Shown one piece after another: positions 33,908 to 40,916 of a stretch of DNA of 64,000 nt. The notes below the pieces were generated by a model. It did not search any database, was not told the origin of the DNA, and saw only the letters and a list, made by a program, of their open reading frames with translations. The DNA is taken from NCBI RefSeq assembly GCF_014268495.2, contig NZ_CP077087.1, positions 3,351,501 to 3,415,500 of the forward strand, in the 5' to 3' direction. The stretch's first letter is position 1; each line of letters opens with the position of its first letter. A program made the translations under genes and the position numbers. This stretch comes from Pseudomonas monsensis (GTDB taxonomy: Bacteria > Pseudomonadota > Gammaproteobacteria > Pseudomonadales > Pseudomonadaceae).

Positions 33908-35832
33908 GTGGAATGAGCGATAACAGCAAGACCGGGGCGATGGAGGAGATGCGATTTCGGCTCCTGATCGATGCGGTGGTCGATTACGCGATCTACATGA
34001 TCGACCCCGACGGCATCATCACCAGCTGGAACTCCGGCGCGAAACGCTTCAAGGGCTATGAAGAGGCGGAAATTCTCGGCGAGCACTTTTCAAGGTTCTA
34101 CACCACGGACGATCGCGCTGCCGGATTGCCGCAGCGGGCGCTGGATACGGCGGTCCGCGAAGGACGATATGAAGGTGAAGGCTGGCGGGTGCGCAAGGAC
34201 GGCACGAATTTCTGGTGCCACGTGGTGATCGACCCGATCATCGCGCCGGATGGCCGCTTGCTCGGTTTCGCCAAGATCACCCGCGACCTGACCGATCGCA
34301 AAATGGCCGAGGAAACCCTCAAGCGAAGTGAGCAGCAGTTCCGCCTGCTGGTGCAAGGCGTTACCGACTACGCGATTTATATGCTCAGCCCGGAAGGCCG
34401 CGTCAGTAACTGGAATCAGGGTGCACAACGCATCAAGGGCTATACGCCGGAAGAAATCATCGGTGAGCATTTTTCGGTTTTCTACACCCCCGAAGACCGT
34501 GAACTCGGCGAGCCGGCGCGGGCCCTGGACATCGCCACCCGCGAAGGCCGCTTTGAGAACAGGAGCTGGCGCGTACGCAAGGATGGCACGCGTTTTCTCG
34601 CGCACGTGGTAGTCGATGCGATTCGCGGGGAAACCGGGACGCTGCTGGGGTTTGCCAAGATCACCCGTGACGTGACGCAAGCCCATGAGGCGCAACTGGC
34701 CCTGGAAAAGACCCGCGAGGCGTTGTTCCAGGCGCAGAAGATGCAGGCCATCGGTCAGCTCAGCGGCGGCATCGCCCATGACTTCAACAACCTGCTGACG
34801 GTGATCCTGGGCAACCTGGAAATTCTGCAGAAACGCATCGGTGACGAACCGAAAATCAGCCGCTTGCTGGAGAACGCCACCCAGGGCGCCTTGCGCGGTG
34901 TGTCGCTGACCCAGCGCATGCTGGCGTTCGCACGCCGGCAGGAACTCAAGACCGAACCGGTCGATATTCCGCAACTGGTGCAAGGCATCACCGGGCTGTT
35001 ACGCAGTTCCCTGGGGCCAGGAATTCACATCGAGACACGCTTTGCGCCGAACCTTTCGCCGGTGCTGGCAGACAGCAACCAACTGGAACTGGCCGTGCTC
35101 AACCTGGCGACCAACGCCCGCGACGCCATGCCCGACGGTGGCACAGTGGTGATCAGTGCGCAGCCGGAAGTCGTGCTTGAGCAGAGTTATTCGGCGCTGA
35201 CGCCGGGGCATTATGTGTGCCTGAGCCTGATCGACAGCGGCGAGGGCATGGACACAGAAACCCTGGCCCAGGCCAGGGATCCGTTTTTCACCACCAAGGG
35301 CCTGGGCAAGGGCACCGGCCTGGGCCTGTCGATGGTGCACGGCTTCATCGAGCAACTCGGTGGGCGCTTTGTCCTCAAGAGCGAAAAAGGCCATGGCACG
35401 ACGGCCGAACTCTGGTTGCCGGTGATCGGCGAGGGCGTGACGGCCAAACCCTCGCGGCTGCCGGTCGAACCGATTGCAGTACCACGGCTCAGCGTACTGG
35501 TGGTGGACGACGATTCGCTGGTTTTGACCAGCACCAGCCTGTTACTCGAGGACCTGGGGCACCGGGTGATCAATGCCACGTCCGCCGCCAGGGCGCTGGC
35601 GCTGTTCGATGAGGGCGAAGTCATCGACCTGATGATCACCGACATGGCCATGCCGACCATGAGCGGCGCACAACTGGCCCACGCCGTGCGCCTGCTCAAA
35701 CCCGACCTGCCGATCATCCTCGCCACCGGTTACGCCGAACGGCTCGAAGGCTTCGCCGCGCAACTGCCGCGTCTGCCCAAGCCGTTTACCCAGTTGAATC
35801 TGGTGGAAGTGATTGCCCTGGCAATGAAATGA
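33904..35832 (+). CDS. Soluble PAS-PAS hybrid histidine kinase with receiver domain
   Basis: A 642-residue sensor. Two similar PAS domains (about 14-130 and 138-255, sharing DYAIYM, GYxxxEIxGEHFSxFYT, REGRxExxxWRVRKDGT and GFAKITRD) look like an internal duplication. The kinase H-box follows (SGGIAHDFNNLLTVILGN, His about 292), then the ATPase N, G1 and G2 boxes (LATNARDAMPDGG, DSGEGM, GLGKGTGLGLSMV). A C-terminal receiver has phospho-acceptor Asp580 (MITDMAMP). No membrane segments, so it is cytosolic; PAS ligands may be heme, flavin or small molecules. GTG 33904 overlaps the helicase TGA; ATG 33913 is an alternative. It has no cognate response regulator next to it. Confidence 0.9.
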   Translation: MSGMSDNSKTGAMEEMRFRLLIDAVVDYAIYMIDPDGIITSWNSGAKRFKGYEEAEILGEHFSRFYTTDDRAAGLPQRALDTAVREGRYEGEGWRVRKDGTNFWCHVVIDPIIAPDGRLLGFAKITRDLTDRKMAEETLKRSEQQFRLLVQGVTDYAIYMLSPEGRVSNWNQGAQRIKGYTPEEIIGEHFSVFYTPEDRELGEPARALDIATREGRFENRSWRVRKDGTRFLAHVVVDAIRGETGTLLGFAKITRDVTQAHEAQLALEKTREALFQAQKMQAIGQLSGGIAHDFNNLLTVILGNLEILQKRIGDEPKISRLLENATQGALRGVSLTQRMLAFARRQELKTEPVDIPQLVQGITGLLRSSLGPGIHIETRFAPNLSPVLADSNQLELAVLNLATNARDAMPDGGTVVISAQPEVVLEQSYSALTPGHYVCLSLIDSGEGMDTETLAQARDPFFTTKGLGKGTGLGLSMVHGFIEQLGGRFVLKSEKGHGTTAELWLPVIGEGVTAKPSRLPVEPIAVPRLSVLVVDDDSLVLTSTSLLLEDLGHRVINATSAARALALFDEGEVIDLMITDMAMPTMSGAQLAHAVRLLKPDLPIILATGYAERLEGFAAQLPRLPKPFTQLNLVEVIALAMK

Positions 35833-35900
35833 CCCGGCGGGCGATCCGGCTGAACTTGTCTGCAAACGCGCGCTTCTAAGCGTTTTCCCCACCCCGGAGC

Positions 35901-36446
35901 GTGCGTCTCTTGCCTCGCATATTGACCCAGCCGACCGCTGAAGAAACCCTGACCGAACATAATGCCAAGATGTTCGGTTCGCCCAAGGAGCGGCTGGATT
36001 TCTATCGCCGGGAGATCCAGTACGAAACCAGCATCCTCGCCAACCGCACCGACGCCTACCTGGCGGCGCAGTCGTTTCTGGTGATTGCCTTTGCCTCGTG
36101 CATGGCCAACCTCAACCCGGAATGGGGCAAGTTGTTCACCCTGGTGGTGCCGCCGTTTCTGGCGCTGCTCGGGCTGCTCAGTTCGCTCAATGCCTGGCCG
36201 GGCATTCGCGCCGCGTACGACATCATTGATCACTGGCACTTCAAGCAGAGTCATCTGTTGCACAGCGAGCCCTTGATGGGACTGGCATATGACGAGTCGC
36301 CGCTGTTCAGCGAAATGGAGTCGAGCCACAAGGGGTACCGCAAGTCGCTGCTGTTCTCGGTGCGCACCCCGTGGATCTTTGCCACGTTCTGGGTATTGCT
36401 GGGCAGTTATGCGGTGTTTATTCAGGTGACCAATCCGGGCGGTTGA
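35901..36446 (+). CDS. Hypothetical inner-membrane protein with three membrane segments
   Basis: A protein of up to 181 residues I cannot name. A soluble N-terminus (LDFYRREIQYETSILANRTD) precedes a membrane hairpin of two segments (AYLAAQSFLVIAFASCMANL and LFTLVVPPFLALLGLLSSLN), a polar loop of about 55 residues and a third segment near the C-terminus (PWIFATFWVLLGSYAVFIQV). The plan recalls small SLATT- or Pycsar-type effectors but no cyclase or sensor lies nearby, so no defence role is claimed. The start is GTG 35901 or, more likely from spacing to CGGAG, TTG 35910. It follows the hybrid kinase by 68 bases and may be co-transcribed. A bidirectional terminator follows. Confidence 0.65.
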   Translation: MRLLPRILTQPTAEETLTEHNAKMFGSPKERLDFYRREIQYETSILANRTDAYLAAQSFLVIAFASCMANLNPEWGKLFTLVVPPFLALLGLLSSLNAWPGIRAAYDIIDHWHFKQSHLLHSEPLMGLAYDESPLFSEMESSHKGYRKSLLFSVRTPWIFATFWVLLGSYAVFIQVTNPGG

Positions 36447-36455
36447 TCAGCAGGC

Positions 36456-36492
36456 AAAAAGCAGTCCGGCACTGATTGCCGGGCTGCTTTTT
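36456..36492. terminator. Bidirectional intrinsic terminator
   Basis: AAAAAGCAG-T-CCGGCA and TGCCGG-G-CTGCTTTTT form a long stem with A and T tracts on both sides. It separates the three-segment membrane protein gene from a convergent small gene. Confidence 0.85.
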
Positions 36493-36503
36493 GGGGCGAG
36501 GGA

Positions 36504-36800
36504 TCACTCGGCAATTTCAAGCTGGCGACGCAATCCCTGCGAGTTGTGCGGCGACATCGGGATCGGCGGGAAGTCTTCGTTGAGCACGCACAAATGCTCG
36601 ATCGCATCGGCAAACTTCAGGTCGGCTTTACGCCGTAACGCGCGATAGTGTTCAAACTGTTCCATATCCATCTCTCGGCTTTCCAGCAGTTCGTGAGCCG
36701 CGAGGTTCAGCGCCTGCGCCTCTTCGAACAATTGGCGATTGCGTTCCAGAGCCAGCGCTCTGCAAGCCTTGATTTGCGCAGGAGTCGAGCATTCTTTCAT
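36504..36800 (-). CDS. Hypothetical small helical protein
   Basis: A 98-residue cytosolic protein without a family I recognise. It is predicted mostly helical and highly charged, with RNRQLFEEAQALNLAAHELL and EQFEHYRALRRKADLKFADA as likely amphipathic helices and two cysteines near the N-terminus. A weak AAGG site lies about eight bases before the ATG. It ends at the shared terminator at 36456-36492, which supports it as a real gene. The 190 bases upstream contain no other gene. Confidence 0.6.
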   Translation of the reverse strand: MKECSTPAQIKACRALALERNRQLFEEAQALNLAAHELLESREMDMEQFEHYRALRRKADLKFADAIEHLCVLNEDFPPIPMSPHNSQGLRRQLEIAE

Positions 36801-36963
36801 GACCGTAACCTTATTTTTCGGGATTCCTTTTCATAGGCGTTTCGCCGCAGGGGAACCGAACCTGCCAGGCCCCGCCGAGGGGCTCGGCGAGGGATTAACG
36901 TTGTGACCGCCAAGCGTCGCGCAGAGATCCATTTTTTTTCGCAGGATTTTTAACCTTGCCATT

Positions 36964-36998
36964 CCGCGGGAGGAGCTACCGCAGGCTGCTCCTATAAA
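36964..36998. repeat. REP-like palindrome supplying the antiporter stop codon
   Basis: AGGAGC (36971-36976) and GCTCCT (36987-36992) flank TACCGCAGGCT. On the minus strand this reads TATAGGAGCAGCCTGCGGTA, the REP variant seen elsewhere here, and its TAG (36994-36992) is the stop codon of the antiporter gene. Confidence 0.6.
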
Positions 36999-38335
36999 AG
37001 AGCTTTCTGGCGTCGTTCGTAGCGGGCAAGAATCGGCTGGGTGCTGACCCCGTGCAGCAAAATGCTCAGGGCCACCACAGACAACGTGAGGTCGGTACAC
37101 AGCGTGGCGACAGCGTCGGTCAGGCCATGATTCAACGCATAAAACAGGTAGAACAGGCTGCCGATACCGCGGATGCCGAACCAGCCAATCAACAGCCGTT
37201 GCCGCCCCAGCAACAGGCCACCCCACGGCATCAGTGCAACGCAGACCGGACGGATCAGGCAGAACAACACACCGCCTACCAGCAACGCGCGCCAATCCCA
37301 GTGCGCAATCAGCACCACGCCCAGCAGGGTGACCAGAAACACTTCCATGGCCCGTTCCACCAGACTGCCGAACGACAGCATATCGCCCATCATGATGCCG
37401 GCTGCGACCTGACTGCTTTCCAGCCGTTCGGTATCGCCGTGCATCGCATGTTGCGGCTCGACGTTCTGGTGGCCGACCACCGGTTGCACCAGGTGTTCGG
37501 CGGGCGGCTGGCTGGCGCCGGTGGATTTCACTTCAACCTGACGCAAGCCAAGGCCGGCCGCAAAGACCGACAGAAAACCGTAGCCGCCGATGGCTTCGGC
37601 AACGACGTAAGCCAGGGCAATCAGCGACAACGCCAGATAGTCGTTGGGGCTCAGGGTGCTGTCGTCATTGTGGATGCGCAGCGACAGGGTCACACGGCCG
37701 ATGCCGCGGCCCATCCAGTAACCGGTCAACAGGCCGGCGGGCACGGCCCACAGCAGATTGCGCAAGACCCAACCCTGCCAGTCGCCAGTCGTGCCGTCAG
37801 CGTGAATCAGCAACAGCCCGAGAATCACAAAAGGGAAGGCGATCCCGTCATTGAGCCCGGCCTCACCGGACAGCCCAAACCGCACACTGTCGACGTCCCG
37901 CGCATCATTGACCTGCACCAGGGCGGCGAGCACTGGGTCGGTTGGCGCCAGAATCGCACCGATCAGCAGCGACGGCCCCCACGGTAGCTGCAAGCCCCAA
38001 TGCAACAGCAGGCATACCCCGGCGATGGTCAGCACCATCACCGGGCCCGCGAGGCCGAAGGCTATCCGCCAGCGTTTGTCGCGCAGCGGCAAGCGCAACT
38101 TGAGGCCGCAGACGAACAGCGAAAACAGCACCGCGACTTCCGTCAGGTGCTCCATCCATAACGAGGCGTCGTCCAGCGACAGTTTCAACAGATCAAGGCC
38201 GCTGGGACCGATGCCGATCCCCAGCAGCAGACAGACCGCCGATGTGGTCACCGGCATCCAGCGCAGGTACGACGAGGTCAGCGCCAGGGTCAACAGCACA
38301 GCGCCCAGCACGGCGACCCACACGGTAAAGCTCAT
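36992..38335 (-). CDS. Cation:proton antiporter (CPA1/NhaP type)
   Basis: A 447-residue inner-membrane antiporter exchanging Na+ or K+ for protons. About twelve hydrophobic segments are visible. The ion-site motifs are GAILAPTDPVLAALVQ and FGLSGEAGLNDGIAFPF (the paired acidic region of CPA1), then GWFGIRGIGSLFYLFYAL near the end. A hydrophilic loop of some 50 residues (about 280-330, with HLVQPVVGHQNVEPQHAMHG) interrupts the membrane part and is probably cytosolic. The length fits NhaP. It is a single gene; the C-terminus runs straight into a REP palindrome that supplies TAG. The SDR gene upstream is on the same strand 98 bases away. Confidence 0.88.
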   Translation of the reverse strand: MSFTVWVAVLGAVLLTLALTSSYLRWMPVTTSAVCLLLGIGIGPSGLDLLKLSLDDASLWMEHLTEVAVLFSLFVCGLKLRLPLRDKRWRIAFGLAGPVMVLTIAGVCLLLHWGLQLPWGPSLLIGAILAPTDPVLAALVQVNDARDVDSVRFGLSGEAGLNDGIAFPFVILGLLLIHADGTTGDWQGWVLRNLLWAVPAGLLTGYWMGRGIGRVTLSLRIHNDDSTLSPNDYLALSLIALAYVVAEAIGGYGFLSVFAAGLGLRQVEVKSTGASQPPAEHLVQPVVGHQNVEPQHAMHGDTERLESSQVAAGIMMGDMLSFGSLVERAMEVFLVTLLGVVLIAHWDWRALLVGGVLFCLIRPVCVALMPWGGLLLGRQRLLIGWFGIRGIGSLFYLFYALNHGLTDAVATLCTDLTLSVVALSILLHGVSTQPILARYERRQKALL

Positions 38336-38433
38336 AAGATGCCGCCTTGGATATTGGGTGTGACTGCCGTTGTGAGCAGGCGCAGCCTTCGGCAGCGCCT
38401 GCAGGGTCGTGTTGCTGTGTGAATAGCGCGGAA

Positions 38434-39291
38434 TCAGAGCATCGGTTTGCCACCCGTCACGCCGTAGCGCTGGCCGGTGATGTAGCTGGCTTCGTCCGAC
38501 GCCAGCAGCACATAGATCGGCGCCACTTCCACTGGTTGCCCGGGGCGCCCGAGCGGGGTTTCGCTGCCGAAATTCTGGACTTCTTCATCCGGCATGGTCG
38601 AGACGATCAGCGGGGTCCAGATCGGCCCCGGTGCCACGCAGTTCACGCGGATCTCTTTCGGCCCGAGCAACTGGGCCAGGCCACCGGTGAAGTTGGCGAT
38701 CGCGCCTTTAGTGGTGGCGTAGGCGAGCAGGGTCGGCTTGGGCAAATCGGAGTTGATCGAGCTGGTGTTGATGATCGACGCGCCGGGGCGCATGTGTTTG
38801 ATCGCCGCCTGACACAAGCGGAAAATCGCGGTGATGTTGACGTCAAAGGTCATCACCCATTCTTCGTCGGGGATTTCTTCAAAGGTTTCGTGGGTCATCT
38901 GGAACGCGGCGTTGTTGACCAGCACGTCGATGTGGCCAAAGCGTTCGATGGTCTGGTCGACCAGCGCCTGGCAGTGGGCCTTTTGCGCGAGGTCACCGGG
39001 CAACAACAGGCACTGGCGACCGGCCTGCTCGACCCAGCGTGCGGTCTCTTTGGCGTCGTCATGTTCATCGAGATAAGCCACGACGACGTCTGCGCCTTCA
39101 CGGGCAAAGGCAATCGCCACGGCGCGACCGATACCGCTGTCGGCGCCGGTGATCAGCGCAATCTTGCCGGCCAGCCGGCCGGAACCGACATAGCTTTGTT
39201 CGCCGCAGTCGGGATAAGGCTGCATTTTGCCTTGCTCGCCGGGCACCGCCTGGGCCTGTTTGGGGAAGGGGGGGGTTGGATAGTCGGTCAT
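38434..39291 (-). CDS. Short-chain dehydrogenase/reductase (YghA-like)
   Basis: A 285-residue NAD(P)-dependent oxidoreductase of the SDR family with the roughly 40-residue N-terminal extension (PYPDCGEQSYVGSGRLAGK) typical of E. coli YghA and stress-induced relatives. The cofactor motif TGADSGIG is at 48-55, NNAA follows, and the catalytic pair is Tyr191-Lys195 (YATTK). The C-terminus GQRYGVTGGKPML is usual for the group. The start is ATG 39291 with GGAG upstream; the frame runs 34 codons further but that part overlaps a REP palindrome and is rejected. Substrate unknown; aldehydes or polyols are likely for this subgroup. Confidence 0.88.
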   Translation of the reverse strand: MTDYPTPPFPKQAQAVPGEQGKMQPYPDCGEQSYVGSGRLAGKIALITGADSGIGRAVAIAFAREGADVVVAYLDEHDDAKETARWVEQAGRQCLLLPGDLAQKAHCQALVDQTIERFGHIDVLVNNAAFQMTHETFEEIPDEEWVMTFDVNITAIFRLCQAAIKHMRPGASIINTSSINSDLPKPTLLAYATTKGAIANFTGGLAQLLGPKEIRVNCVAPGPIWTPLIVSTMPDEEVQNFGSETPLGRPGQPVEVAPIYVLLASDEASYITGQRYGVTGGKPML

Positions 39292-39363
39292 CGCAAATCT
39301 CCGGGTCTCATGGCAGGTATGAGAGGTTGACCCGGGCGGTTTGCCGTGAGTTCGATCAGATTT

Positions 39364-39387
39364 GGGGAGCTGGCAAGCCAGCTCCCA
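39364..39387. repeat. Single REP palindrome
   Basis: GGGAGCTGGCAAGCCAGCTC (continuing CC) is a near-perfect palindrome, the same core as in the tandem array at 51605-52095. It sits between the minus-strand PatB-type gene and the SDR gene. Confidence 0.8.
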
Positions 39388-39404
39388 CATCAATCAAAGT
39401 GTTT

Positions 39405-40559
39405 TCAGGTATTGCGGTCAGCCAGGGCTCGCTCCATCCGGGCAATACCGTCTTCGAGCATTGAACGCGGGCAGCCGAAGTTCAGGCGCACAAACTGTTG
39501 GTGCTGGTCACCGAAGTCCAGACCGGCGCTCAAGCCGACTTTGGCCTGTTCCAGAAAGAACTGCTGAGGATTGCCCAGATCCAGCGCCGAGCAATCGAGC
39601 CACGCCAGATACGTGCCCTGCGGCACGTTGAGGGTCACGCCGGGCAAACGGCGGCGCACGGCGTCCACCAGCCAGTCACGGTTGGCCTGCAGGTAGGTTT
39701 TCAACTCGGCCAGCCACGGCCCGGCTTCGCTGTAGGCGACGCGGGTGGCTTCCATGCCCAGCGGGTTGACACTGTCGACCATGCCGCAGCGGGCGTGGTT
39801 GACGCGTTCGCGCAGGGCGGCGTCCTGGATGATCATGAACGAGGTCTTGAGACCGGCGATGTTGTAGGCCTTGCTCGCCGACATCAGGGTGATGGTGCGG
39901 CGGGCGATTTCCGGGCTCAGGGAAGCGGTCGGGATGTGCACGCGACCGTCGAAGCACAGCTCGGCGTGGATTTCGTCGGAGATGATCCACGCGTCCCGGG
40001 CAACACAGATATCCGCCACCGCTTGCAGTTCTTCACGGCCGAACACCTTGCCGATCGGGTTGTGCGGGTTGCTCAGCAGCAGCGCGCCGCCACCGATCAG
40101 TGATTCACGCAAGCCCTCCAAGGGGGTCAGGTAAGTGCCGTCAGCCTGTGCGACGAATTCTAGCTCGACCTTGTTCAAGCCCCAGTGGCCCGGCGCATGG
40201 CGCAGCGGCGGGTAGTTGGGCACTTGCACCACGACGTTCTGTTGCGGCTGCACCAGCGCTTTCAAGGCCATGTTGAAACCGGACTCAACGCCCGGCAGAA
40301 AGATCAGCTCCTGAGGTTTGACCTGCCACGCGAACTTGTTCCAGAGGTCGGCAACGATGGCCTCGCGCAGGTTGTCCTGCGCCACGCTGTAACCCAACAG
40401 TGGGTGCAGCAGACGCTGCTGCAGTGCCTCGATCACCACCGGCGGTGCGGCGAAATCCATATCAGCGACCCACATCGGCAACACGTCGGCCGGGTAGCGG
40501 CTCCACTTGGTGCTGCCGGTGTTGTGGCGGTCGAATACCTGATCAAAATCGAAAGTCAT
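39405..40559 (-). CDS. PLP-dependent C-S lyase/aminotransferase (PatB/MalY type)
   Basis: A 384-residue fold-type I PLP enzyme. PatB/MalY proteins cleave cystathionine or cysteine conjugates to thiols. The family N-terminus is FDFDQVFDRHNTGSTKW with LPMWVADMDF; SNPHNPIGKVF and DEIHAEL carry the cofactor Asn and Asp contacts; the Schiff-base lysine is Lys230 (SASKAYNIAGLK); the C-terminal arginine motif is VRLNFGCPR. The start is ATG 40559; the frame extends 62 codons upstream but only through a REPIN and lacks a ribosome site there. It is a single gene. A beta-lyase role in sulfur or thiol metabolism is inferred from family only. Confidence 0.88.
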   Translation of the reverse strand: MTFDFDQVFDRHNTGSTKWSRYPADVLPMWVADMDFAAPPVVIEALQQRLLHPLLGYSVAQDNLREAIVADLWNKFAWQVKPQELIFLPGVESGFNMALKALVQPQQNVVVQVPNYPPLRHAPGHWGLNKVELEFVAQADGTYLTPLEGLRESLIGGGALLLSNPHNPIGKVFGREELQAVADICVARDAWIISDEIHAELCFDGRVHIPTASLSPEIARRTITLMSASKAYNIAGLKTSFMIIQDAALRERVNHARCGMVDSVNPLGMEATRVAYSEAGPWLAELKTYLQANRDWLVDAVRRRLPGVTLNVPQGTYLAWLDCSALDLGNPQQFFLEQAKVGLSAGLDFGDQHQQFVRLNFGCPRSMLEDGIARMERALADRNT

Positions 40560-40611
40560 GCGCGGTCTCGTGAAGGCGGGAATGGTCCTGCCGGCCATTC
40601 TAAGCCTCCAT

Positions 40612-40750
40612 CCCCTGTGGGGGCGAGTTTGCTGCTTATAAGGTTCACACAATACCTGTGTGAGCGAGCTTGCTCGCGAAGGCGTCGTGCCAGTCAGCAT
40701 CGTTGTCGAATGACACACCGCTTTCGCGAGCAAGCTCGCTCCCACAGGGT
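40612..40750. repeat. REP plus REPIN upstream of the selenocysteine island
   Basis: A partial REP (40612-40634, CCCCTGTGGGGGCGAGTTTG) is followed by a full REPIN with arms CCTGTGTGAGCGAGCTTGCT and CGCTTTCGCGAGCAAGCTCG (40654-40750). The 357-base gap 40560-40916 otherwise holds the fdnG leader with small hairpins (such as CCGAC/GTCGG near 40785) and no gene. Confidence 0.85.
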
Positions 40751-40916
40751 TTGGTGGTCTTCAGTTAAAGACCCGACAAACGGCCGACGGTCGGTTTTCA
40801 CACAGACCGTGTGGTCATTGTCTACAGTGAAAAAGTCGGCACACGTTTGCCGTAACCGTGTTTGTCCAGAAAAAGCCCGGCATCAGTACCGGGTTCCACC
40901 TGATCAGGAGTGCACG

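Noticed and set aside
34090..34983. Antisense frame opposite the PAS domains
   Set aside because: Duplicate blocks mirror the PAS duplication; no start signal or family motif.
35901..36446. Pycsar- or SLATT-type antiviral effector
   Set aside because: Only the membrane plan is similar; no cyclase, nucleotide sensor or other defence gene is adjacent.
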